From assembly GCF_013407835.1 (NCBI RefSeq), contig NZ_JACCBI010000001.1, forward strand, positions 2,914,001-2,978,000: DNA of 64,000 bases, written 5' to 3'. Shown here piece after piece: positions 25,135-33,200 of the stretch. The position numbers and the translations under genes were made by a program. Numbering within the stretch: the stretch's first letter is position 1; every line of letters begins with the position of its first letter. Source of the stretch: Agromyces atrinae. GTDB taxonomy: Bacteria; Actinomycetota; Actinomycetes; Actinomycetales; Microbacteriaceae. Below the pieces are notes generated by a model that saw only the letters and a list, made by a program, of their open reading frames with translations, searched no databases and was not told where the DNA came from.

Positions 25135-26364
25135 GTGCCCCACCTCTCAGCGCCTTGGCGCGCCACCCCCCTTCTCTTCGCCGTTCTCGCCACGACCGCC
25201 CTCGCCGCTTGCGCGACGAGCCCCGCCGAACCCGCAGGCGACGCCGACACCGCGAAGCCGCACGGCTACGTCGAGGGCGCGAGCGAGATGCCCGAGCCGC
25301 AATCGCGCCTCGTCTACTCCGATGCCGCCGGCGACGTGCGTCTGCTCGACCTGCTGAGCGAGGCCGACGAGCCGCTCGCGAGCGTCGGCCCGATCACCGG
25401 CACGTCGAGCGACGGCCGCTTCACCTTCGCCGCCGGCGCCGACGGCGTCAGTGTCATCGACGCGGGTGCCTGGACCGTCGACCACGGCGACCACATGCAC
25501 TACTACCTCGCCGAGGCGCGCAGCGTCGGCACCGTCGACGGCGCGGCCGCGGCGGCGGTCGCCTCCTCCGCGACCCGCACGGCCGTCTTCTTCGCGGATG
25601 ACGGTGAGGCCGTCATCCTCGACCGCGACGCCCTCGGCACGGATGACGTCGCCGAACTCACCCGCTTCGAGACCGCACCGCACGCCGGTGTCGTGGTTCC
25701 CTTCGCCGACGGCTTCCTCGCGACGATGCCCGGTGCCGACGGCATCGCCGATCGTGTCGCGCTGCTCGACGCCGATGGCGCACCCGTCGACGGAGTCGGG
25801 GCGGCGTGCCCGGCCGTCGGCGGTGAGCGCCAGACGCGCGTCGGCGTCGTGTTCTCGTGCGCGGACGGCGCGCTGCTCGCGACCGAGACCGACGGCGAGG
25901 TCGCCTTCGAGCACGTCGCCTACCCCGAGGGAGCGGCGACACGAGCCGGAGCCCTCGACAACCGCGCCGGTCGACCGGCCGTCGGGGCCGTCGCGGGAGA
26001 CGCGGGTGCCTGGCAGTTCGACTCGCGCGCTCGGGAGTGGACCTTCATCGCGACCGACACGCCCCTCGTCGCCGTGAGCGCCGTCGGCGACGACGAGCAC
26101 CTCCTCGTCGCGGTCGACTCCACCGGACGCGTGCTCGTGCTGAGCGCCCCCGACGCGGCCGTCATCGCCGCGAGTGAACCGCTGCTCGCGTCATCCGCCG
26201 CCGAGCGCCCCGCCGAGATCGGCCTCGTCGTCGACGCGTCCCGCGCGTACGTCTCGGGGCCCGCCGAGAGCGTGATCCTCGAGATTGACTACCGCGACGG
26301 TGCGCGAGTGGCGAGGTCGTTCGCGACCCCGGTCGCGCCGATCGGCCTGGAGCTCGCCGGATGA
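25135..26364 (+). CDS. AztD-like zinc-chaperone lipoprotein, first copy
   Basis: A 409-residue lipoprotein: signal segment TPLLFAVLATTALAACATSP with lipobox LAAC, then a low-complexity linker and a beta-propeller-like mature part. The stretch VIDAGAWTVDHGDHMHYYLA (about residues 105-124) carries a His/Asp-rich metal site typical of AztD zinc chaperones, which hand zinc to AztC outside the membrane. A second His motif lies at FETAPHAGVVVPFADG. GTG 25135 is used. It overlaps the AztC start by four bases (ATGA). It is more diverged from the usual AztD than the copy at 27322, so a separate role is possible. Confidence 0.82.
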   Translation: MPHLSAPWRATPLLFAVLATTALAACATSPAEPAGDADTAKPHGYVEGASEMPEPQSRLVYSDAAGDVRLLDLLSEADEPLASVGPITGTSSDGRFTFAAGADGVSVIDAGAWTVDHGDHMHYYLAEARSVGTVDGAAAAAVASSATRTAVFFADDGEAVILDRDALGTDDVAELTRFETAPHAGVVVPFADGFLATMPGADGIADRVALLDADGAPVDGVGAACPAVGGERQTRVGVVFSCADGALLATETDGEVAFEHVAYPEGAATRAGALDNRAGRPAVGAVAGDAGAWQFDSRAREWTFIATDTPLVAVSAVGDDEHLLVAVDSTGRVLVLSAPDAAVIAASEPLLASSAAERPAEIGLVVDASRAYVSGPAESVILEIDYRDGARVARSFATPVAPIGLELAG

Positions 26365-27269
26365 CGCGCCGCATCGCCCTCGCCCTGCTCGCCGCCTCGG
26401 CCCTCGTGCTGAGCGGATGCTCGTCCGCCGCGAACGACCGACCGAGCGTCGTCGTGACGACGAACATCCTCGGCGACGTCGTCTCCGAACTCGTCGGAGA
26501 CGAGGCCGACGTGCTCGTGCTCATGCCGCCGAACGCCGACCCGCACTCGTTCGAGATCTCGGCGCAGGAGGCCGCGCGCATCGGCCGCGCCGACCTGCTC
26601 GTCACGAACGGCCTCGGTCTCGAAGAGGGGCTGCAGTCGCACGTCGACGCGGCGGTCTCCGACGGTGTGGACACGATCGCGGCGGGAGACCTCGTCGACG
26701 TCATCGCGTACGACGACGAGAGCGGGAGCGGCGCGCCCGACCCGCACTTCTGGACCGACCCCGCGCGCATGCTCGACGTCGTCGACGGACTGGGGGAGCG
26801 TCTCGCCGCGATCGACGGCATCGACGCGGACACGGTCGAGGCGAACACGGCGGCGTACCGGGGCGAGATCGAGCAGCTCGAGACATCCATGGCCGACGCG
26901 TTCGCGGCGATCCCGCGCGAGCGCCGCGCCCTCGTCACCAACCACCACGTCTTCGGCTACCTCGCCGAACGCTTCGACTTCACGGTCGTGGGCGCGGTCA
27001 TCCCGAGCGGCACGACCCTCGCTGCGCCGAGCGCCTCCGACCTCGCGTCGCTGAGCGCCGCGCTCCGCGAGACCGGCGTCACCGCGATCTTCGCCGACTC
27101 GTCGCAGCCCGACCGGCTCGCCCAGGTGATCGCCGAGGAGGCCGGGCGCGACGTCCGCGTCATCCCGCTCTTCACCGAATCGCTCACCGCACCCGGCGAG
27201 GGGGCCGCGACGTACCTCGAGATGATGCGCGCCAACACCGACCTGCTCGTCGACGGCCTCGCGCCCTGA
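26361..27269 (+). CDS. aztC: Zinc ABC transporter substrate-binding lipoprotein AztC
   Basis: A 302-residue lipoprotein of the cluster A-I (ZnuA/TroA) family. The lipobox is LVLSGCSS near residues 15-22. Metal-ligand motifs are in the expected order: NADPHSFEIS (first His), DPHFWTDP (second His), NHHVFGYLAERF (third His) and the C-terminal TAIFADSSQ with an acidic ligand. There is no long His-rich loop, which fits AztC, where the AztD chaperone supplies zinc, rather than ZnuA. It overlaps the AztD-like gene upstream and is 52 bp from the second AztD gene downstream, so all three should be cotranscribed. Confidence 0.92.
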   Translation: MTRRIALALLAASALVLSGCSSAANDRPSVVVTTNILGDVVSELVGDEADVLVLMPPNADPHSFEISAQEAARIGRADLLVTNGLGLEEGLQSHVDAAVSDGVDTIAAGDLVDVIAYDDESGSGAPDPHFWTDPARMLDVVDGLGERLAAIDGIDADTVEANTAAYRGEIEQLETSMADAFAAIPRERRALVTNHHVFGYLAERFDFTVVGAVIPSGTTLAAPSASDLASLSAALRETGVTAIFADSSQPDRLAQVIAEEAGRDVRVIPLFTESLTAPGEGAATYLEMMRANTDLLVDGLAP

Positions 27270-27321
27270 GCTGTTCCTGCCCACGCACCCGCACCACGCA
27301 CCACGGAAAGAGAGAACCACC

Positions 27322-28512
27322 ATGCCCCGCACCACCCACTACCGTCTCGCCGGAGGAGCCGCGATCGCCGCGACGCTCCTGCTCGCCGGCTGCGCCTCGT
27401 CACCCGGCGCGACCACCGAGTCGACCGCGACGCCCGACGCCGCCGCGGCCTCCGATACGCGCGTCACCCTCACCTACGACGGAGGCCTCTACGTGCTCGA
27501 CGGCGAGACGCTCGACGTGCTCGCCGACATCCCCCTCGAGGGCTTCAACCGAGTGAACACCGCGGGCGACGGCCGTCACGTCTTCGTCACGACGACCGAC
27601 GGGTTCCAGGTGCTCGACACCGGAGCTGGCGCGGGCGAGCCCGAACTCACCGACGTGCTGTTCCCCGCGGTCGAGGCCGGCCACGTCGTCAAGCACGAGG
27701 GCAAGACCGTGCTCTTCGCCGACGGAACGGGCGACATCACGATCTTCGACACCGACGCGGTGACGAACGAGGGCCTGCCCGAGTCGGAGACGGTCGCGTC
27801 CGAAGCGGCGCACCACGGCGTCGCGATCGAGCTCGCCGACGGCACGCTGCTGTCGACGATCGGCACGAGCGAGGCCCGCACGGGTGTGCGCGTGCTCGAC
27901 GAGTCGCGCACCGAGACCGCTCGCAACGAGGAGTGCCCCTCCGTTCACGGTGAGGGAACCGTGAAGGGCGAGGTCGCCGTCTTCGGCTGCAGCGACGGCG
28001 TGCTCGTGTACGCCGACGGCGAGTTCACGAAGGTCGCCGCCCCCGACGCCTACGGCCGCACGGGCAACGCGTACGTGACCGACACCTCGAGCCTCATGGT
28101 CGGCGACTACAACTCGAACCCCGACTCGGAGGGCTACCTCCTCTCGAAGCTCGCCCTCGTCGACACCGAGACGAAAACCATGCAGGTCGTCGACCTCCCC
28201 GAGGGTGTCGAGTACACCTGGCGGGATGTCGCGCGCGGACCCTCCGACGAGATCCTCGTGCTCTCGGCCGACGGCTCGCTCTACGTGCTCGACGAGACCG
28301 GAGCGGTGACCGACTCGTACCCCGTCATCGAGGCGTGGGAGAGCCCCGTCGAATGGCAGGACGCCCACCCGGCCCTCTCGGTCGTCGACGGAGTCGCCTA
28401 CGTGACCGAACCGGCCGCGAAGAAGATCCACGCGATCGACGTCGCGACGGGTGAGATCCTCACCTCTGCCACCCTCGACGCGGCGCCCAACGAGATCGCC
28501 GTCGTCAACTGA
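27322..28512 (+). CDS. aztD: Zinc metallochaperone AztD
   Basis: A 396-residue lipoprotein (signal with LLLAGCASSP lipobox) with a propeller-like mature domain. The motifs EAGHVVKHEGKTVLFADGTG and SEAAHHGVAIELADGTLLST hold the His residues expected of the AztD metal site, and the pair of Cys in NEECPSVHG and VFGCSDGV also fits AztD proteins. It would bind zinc outside the membrane and pass it to AztC. ATG 27322 follows GGAAAGAGAG. It is the last gene of the zinc operon and is followed by a hairpin. Confidence 0.88.
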   Translation: MPRTTHYRLAGGAAIAATLLLAGCASSPGATTESTATPDAAAASDTRVTLTYDGGLYVLDGETLDVLADIPLEGFNRVNTAGDGRHVFVTTTDGFQVLDTGAGAGEPELTDVLFPAVEAGHVVKHEGKTVLFADGTGDITIFDTDAVTNEGLPESETVASEAAHHGVAIELADGTLLSTIGTSEARTGVRVLDESRTETARNEECPSVHGEGTVKGEVAVFGCSDGVLVYADGEFTKVAAPDAYGRTGNAYVTDTSSLMVGDYNSNPDSEGYLLSKLALVDTETKTMQVVDLPEGVEYTWRDVARGPSDEILVLSADGSLYVLDETGAVTDSYPVIEAWESPVEWQDAHPALSVVDGVAYVTEPAAKKIHAIDVATGEILTSATLDAAPNEIAVVN

Positions 28513-28527
28513 CATCCGCTCGTTTCC

Positions 28528-28562
28528 GACGGCGTCCCTGGGTGAATCCTGGGGGCGCCGTC
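28528..28562 (+). terminator. Hairpin after aztD
   Basis: GACGGCGTCCC (28528-28538) can pair with GGGGCGCCGTC (28552-28562), one G-U pair, loop of 13. It starts 15 bp after the aztD stop and has no T-tract. Confidence 0.45.
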
Positions 28563-28588
28563 CACGTACGGAGCGTAGGCTGCGGGCT

Positions 28589-29293
28589 GTGATCGTGATC
28601 AGCTACAACCTCCGAAAGCACCGCGCCATCGGCGAACTCGCGGCGCTCGAAGAGAAGCACTCGCCCGACCTGGTGTGCCTGCAGGAGTGCGACACGAAGG
28701 CCCTGCCCGAGCGCATCGGCTCGCTCGAACTCGCCGATTCGACGACCGGCAATCGCCTCGGACTCGCGGTCTACTACCGCGCCGACCGGTACGAGAACCG
28801 CGGCGTGCGGGCGTTCGCGCTCAAGAAGTCGCTGCACGACCGGGTGCTCCGCCCCGCGCACGAACGCCTCATCGGCGTGCGGCTGCTCGACCGGGCTGCG
28901 AGCCGCGAGCTCATCGTCGCGTCGTTCCACGCCGCCCCGCTCACCGCGCTCAACTCGCTGCGGCGTCACCAGATCAAGTCGGCGCTCGGCGAGCTGCAGT
29001 TCCTCGGACCGGGCCTGCCGACGCTCATGGTCGGCGACTACAACTACCCGGTCTTCAAGGAGAACCTCACCGAGAAGGTCCGGGATGCCGGGTACGAGCT
29101 CACACTCAGCGACAGCCGCACGTACACGCGCTACAAGTTCTTCCGCGGCCACTACGACTTCGCGACGAGCGCCGGCCTCGACATCGACGCCGTCGAGACG
29201 CTGCCGCGCGGGTCGTCCGACCACATGCCGATCCGCGTGACGGCGCGCTACACCGAGGCTCCTCCCGCCGACGACGTCGACATCGCGATCTGA
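28589..29293 (+). CDS. Endonuclease/exonuclease/phosphatase-family protein
   Basis: A 234-residue protein of the EEP fold (metal-dependent phosphoesterases such as exonuclease III and DNase I). Motifs run in order: VISYNLRKH (Asn), LVCLQEC (metal-binding Glu), SFHAAPLT (His), LMVGDYNYP (Asp/Asn pair) and GSSDHMPIRVTA (catalytic SDH). There is no signal peptide. GTG 28589 is chosen, with a second GTG two codons later also possible; no strong ribosome site is seen. Substrate may be nucleic acid or a small phosphoester. It stands alone. Confidence 0.82.
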   Translation: MIVISYNLRKHRAIGELAALEEKHSPDLVCLQECDTKALPERIGSLELADSTTGNRLGLAVYYRADRYENRGVRAFALKKSLHDRVLRPAHERLIGVRLLDRAASRELIVASFHAAPLTALNSLRRHQIKSALGELQFLGPGLPTLMVGDYNYPVFKENLTEKVRDAGYELTLSDSRTYTRYKFFRGHYDFATSAGLDIDAVETLPRGSSDHMPIRVTARYTEAPPADDVDIAI

Positions 29294-29389
29294 GGGGTCG
29301 GGGGTCTACCGGTCGCTGCCTCACGGCCGCCGCCGTGGCGGGGCGTGCCTGCCGCCGCCCCCGCGGCCCGTTCCCCTGCCCCGTCCGTT

Positions 29390-29445
29390 GTGTTGCCACT
29401 CGTGGTGGGTGCTGAGCCCCGCGCACCCGCCACCATGGGCAACAT
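29390..29445. repeat. 56-bp palindromic repeat, family C copy 1
   Basis: GTGTTGCCACTCGTGGTGGG pairs with the complementary right end that closes GGGCAACAT. The 29294-30217 gap (924 bp) holds copies 1-7 of this family, then a promoter and operator for the GH30 gene; no gene was seen there. Confidence 0.85.
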
Positions 29446-29462
29446 ACGCGCCAGGTCGACCT

Positions 29463-29522
29463 GCGAGTTGCCACGAATGCCCCGTTCCAGCGCTCGCGCA
29501 CGGTGCTTTCGTGGCAATTCGC
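29463..29522. repeat. 60-bp palindromic repeat, family C copy 2
   Basis: Begins GCGAGTTGCCACGAATGCCC and ends GTGGCAATTCGC; the 60-bp type of the family. Confidence 0.88.
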
Positions 29523-29604
29523 AGGGGCGGGTGGCGGATGACGCGCGCTCGCGTCATCCGGCGGCGCCGTCGCCGCACTCGCGGTCGGGTCCCGTCCGGC
29601 TCGT

Positions 29605-29660
29605 GTGTTGCCACTTTCGGCCCGTCGCGGGCGCCTCGCACGGGCCGAAACTGGCAACAC
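29605..29660. repeat. 56-bp palindromic repeat, family C copy 3
   Basis: GTGTTGCCACTTTCGGCCCG with right arm CGGGCCGAAACTGGCAACAC; long near-perfect stem. Confidence 0.88.
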
Positions 29661-29686
29661 GACCCGTCTCCGTGCCCGACTGCCCT

Positions 29687-29746
29687 GCGAGTTGCCACGA
29701 ATGCCCCGTCGTGGTGCTCGCGCACGGTGCTTTCGTGGCAATTCGC
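29687..29746. repeat. 60-bp palindromic repeat, family C copy 4
   Basis: Matches copy 2 at an offset of exactly 224 bp, with a changed centre. Confidence 0.88.
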
Positions 29747-29828
29747 GGGGGTGGGTGGCGGATGACGCGCGCTCGCGTCATCCGTCGGCGCAGTCGCCGC
29801 ACTCGCGGTCGGGTCCCGTCCGGCTCGG

Positions 29829-29884
29829 GTGTTGCCACTCGTGGTGGGTGCTGGGCCCTGCGCACTCACCACCGTTGGCAACAT
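29829..29884. repeat. 56-bp palindromic repeat, family C copy 5
   Basis: Lies 224 bp from copy 3 but has the CTCGTGGTGGGT inner sequence of copy 1. Confidence 0.87.
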
Positions 29885-29932
29885 CCCGACCGTGCCGCCG
29901 TCTGCCCGCCCGCCGCCGCGCTCAAGCCCGCC

Positions 29933-29988
29933 GTATTGCCACTTTCGGCCCGTCGTGGGCGCCCCGCACGGGCCGAAACTGGCAACAC
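29933..29988. repeat. 56-bp palindromic repeat, family C copy 6
   Basis: Near copy of copy 3, with GTATTGCC in place of GTGTTGCC at the left end. Confidence 0.87.
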
Positions 29989-30014
29989 GACCCGTCTCCG
30001 TGCCCGACTGCCCT

Positions 30015-30074
30015 GCGAGTTGCCACGAATGCCCCGTTCCAGCGCTCGCGCACGGGGCATTCGTGGCAATTCGC
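30015..30074. repeat. 60-bp palindromic repeat, family C copy 7
   Basis: The most symmetrical 60-bp copy: AATGCCCCG on the left pairs with CGGGGCATT on the right. Confidence 0.88.
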
Positions 30075-30131
30075 AGGGTGGGGTGGGGGATGCGGCGGGC
30101 TGGGGCATCCGTCTCTCGGCGTGTCATGTGG

Positions 30132-30161
30132 TTGACGGCCGCCCGCGAACCCCCCTAGTGT
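30132..30161 (+). promoter_or_regulatory. Promoter of the GH30 gene
   Basis: TTGACG at 30132-30137 and TAGTGT at 30156-30161 are separated by 18 bases, a standard housekeeping -35/-10 pair. The start point would fall near 30168, just before the LacI-type operator. Confidence 0.6.
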
Positions 30162-30171
30162 TAGCGCAAAC

Positions 30172-30187
30172 ATGTTTACGTAAACAT
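30172..30187. promoter_or_regulatory. LacI-family operator
   Basis: ATGTTTACGTAAACAT is a perfect 16-bp palindrome with the central CG of LacI/GalR-family operators. Its place just after the predicted -10 is right for repression of the GH30 gene, with a sugar as inducer. No LacI-type regulator gene is in the window. Confidence 0.72.
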
Positions 30188-30217
30188 CGTCCGCGGCGTC
30201 GCGGGGAAGGAACCTCG

Positions 30218-33200
30218 ATGAAGAGATTCGGCAGAGCAGGGAGAACGGTCGCGCAAGCGGCCGTCACTGCTGTAGCGGCTGCGGCGATCGGAGCGGGAGC
30301 CTTCGCGGCACCGGCTCAGGCCGCCCCGGTGAACACGGTCACCGTCACACCCAACCCCTGGTACGCGAGCGAGTCGTTCCAGGGCTGGGGCACGAGCCTC
30401 GTCTGGTTCGCGAACGCGACCGGCGGATACCCCGCCGAGCTCCGCGAAGAGCTGTACCAGGCGGTCTTCGGCGATGAGGGTCTCGACCTGAACATCGCCC
30501 GCTACAACATCGGCGGCGGCAACGCCTCCGACGTGACCGACTACCTCCGTGCCGGCGGTGCAGTCGAGGGCTGGTGGGCCGCCGACCCGAACGGTGAAGC
30601 CGGAACCTACGACGGCGTCTCGACGAAGTACGCCGACCGCAACGCTCTCCTCGCCGCGTGGGACCCGTCCGATGAGTCGCACTACGACTGGTCGGCCGAC
30701 GAGACCCAGCGCTGGTGGATCGAGCGCCTCGTCGAGGACGAGCGCATCACCCACTGGGAGGCCTTCGCCAACTCGGCCCCCTACTTCATGACCGAGAGCG
30801 GCTACGTCTCGGGTGGGTTCAACGCGTCATCCGAGCAGTTGAAGCCCGCCGCCGACCAGAAGTTCGTCGAGTACCTGACGCGCGTCACCGAGCACATCGA
30901 GGACGAGTACGGCATCGACTTCACGACGATCGACCCGTTCAACGAGCCGAACACGAACTACTGGGGCACGACGCTCCAGAACGGCAAGCCCGTCGGCGGA
31001 CGCCAGGAGGGCATGCACGTCGGCCCCGTGCGTCAGACGCAGATCGTCGACGCGCTCTACGCCGAGCTGCAGAAGCCGGGCACCACGACCGACGCGGTCA
31101 TCGCCGCGATGGACGAGACGAACCCCGGCACCTTCGTCACGAACTGGAACGCGTACAGCCCCGCGCAGCGCGCCAAGGTCGAGCAGATGAACGTGCACAC
31201 CTACGGCACGAGCGGCCGCCTCAACGTGCGCGACCTCGCGAAGCAGGCCGACACGAACCTCTGGATGAGCGAGATCGAGGGCAGCTGGGTCAACGGCTGG
31301 AACCCGAACTCGATGCTCAACGGTCTCGGCATCGCGTCGCGCATCAACGACGACCTCCGCGAGCTCGAGCCCGGCGCCTGGGTGCTGTGGCAGCCCGTCG
31401 AGGACCTCTACAACATGCAGCCGCAGGGCGAGAACCTCAACTGGGGTTCGGTCTTCATCGACCTCGACTGCAAGCCGTACACCGAGGGCGGCGCGACCGT
31501 CTGGAAGTCCGAGCGTCGCGTGAACGCGGCGGGCGGCAACTCGGCGTCGGTCGAGGAGTGCACCGTCGAGGTCAACTCGAAGTACAACACCCTCCGCAAC
31601 TACACGCACTTCATCCGTCCGGGCGACCACATCGTGCCGACGACGAGCACGGCGACGACCGCCGCTCTCGGCGCCGACGGCCGCACCGCGACCCTCGTGC
31701 ACAGCAACGCGGCGACGACCGAGCAGCAGGTCGTCATCGACCTGTCGAAGTTCGGTGCGATCGAGGCGGGGGCGGATGTCACGGCCTACGTCACCACTCA
31801 GGCCGACTCCGTCGATGACCCGTCGGGCAACGCCCTCGTCGAGCAGGCGCCCGTCGCCGTCGACGTCGCCGCGAAGACCGCCACGGTCACGGTTCCCGCT
31901 CAGTCGGTGACGACCCTCGTCGTCGACGGCGTTTCGGGTGTCGCCGACTCCGCAGCAGCTGTCGTCGACGGTCACTCGTACCAGCTCATCGGAACGCAGA
32001 GCAGCAAGGCGCTCACGTCGGGCACGTCGAACGTGACGATCACCACGGCGTCGACGACGGCCGGTCTCGCCGAGCGTCAGGCGTGGACCTTCCACGAGCT
32101 GCCCGCGGGCGAGCAGTCGGCGACGAAGAAGTACGTCGTGACCGACTCCACCGGTCGTGCGCTCTCGGCGTCGAGCAGCGGCATCAGCTACTCGAACGTC
32201 TCGGTCGAGCAGGCGGCCCAGTCGCCGTCATCCGTCTGGATCCTCAACACGACCGACGGTGCGCGCTACACGCTCGTGAACTCCTCGACCGCGACGTCGC
32301 TCGACGTCAACGGACAGGGCACGGCCGACGGCACGACGGTCGGTGTGTGGTCGTCGAACGGCGGATCGAACCAGTCGTGGACCTTCCGCGACCTGACCGC
32401 GCTGCCGGTCGACCTCGCCGTGCGCACGGTTCCGGGCGTCGCTCCCGTCCTTCCCGAGACGGTCGCGCCGCGGTACGCCTGGGGCGCTGCTGGGGCAGTG
32501 CCCGTGGCGTGGGCGGATGTCGCGGAAGACGGCTGGCAGCAGGCGGGATCCTTCACCGTCGCCGGCACCGCAACGGATGTCTACGGCCAGGAGTTCACCG
32601 TGACGGCGACCGTCGAGGTCGCGGGTCTCACGGCGACCGACCCGGTGTCGATCACGCTGTACCAGGGTGCTTCGCTCGCCATCGCGACGGCCTCGGCTCC
32701 GGCCACGGTTCCCGCTCGTGCGGGTGCGTCCTCGCTGAGCTTCGACGTGCCGGTGACGTGGGACTGGAGCGGCCTCGCCGACTCCGACCTCGCCGAACTG
32801 GGTGTCGTGACGGTGCCGGGAACGGCGACCGCCGATGGCGCCGAACTGGCTGCCGAACTGTCGATCATCGTGACCGAGGCGACCGTCGAGAACATCGCGA
32901 CGCGTTCGACGACCACGGCGACGGCGACCTCGTCCGAGTCGGGCTTCGGCGTCGACCGCACCCGCAACGGCGACCGGTTCGACAAGGGATGGTCGAACTG
33001 GGTCTCGTCGAACAAGCCGGCCCAGTCGACTCTCACGTACTCGTTCCCGGCGTCGGACATCGCGGGCTCTGCGATCTACTTCTTCGCGGACGGCAACACG
33101 ACGAGCTGGGCTCAGTCGCTGCGTTTCGAGTACCGTGACGCGGTGACCGGCCAGTGGGTCACGGCCCCGGGCTACGAGAACGACGTCGCCGTGCCGGTTC

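Noticed and set aside
29390..30074. CRISPR array or tRNA cluster
   Set aside because: Units are long palindromes separated by variable, themselves repeated spacers; no cloverleaf or cas gene found.
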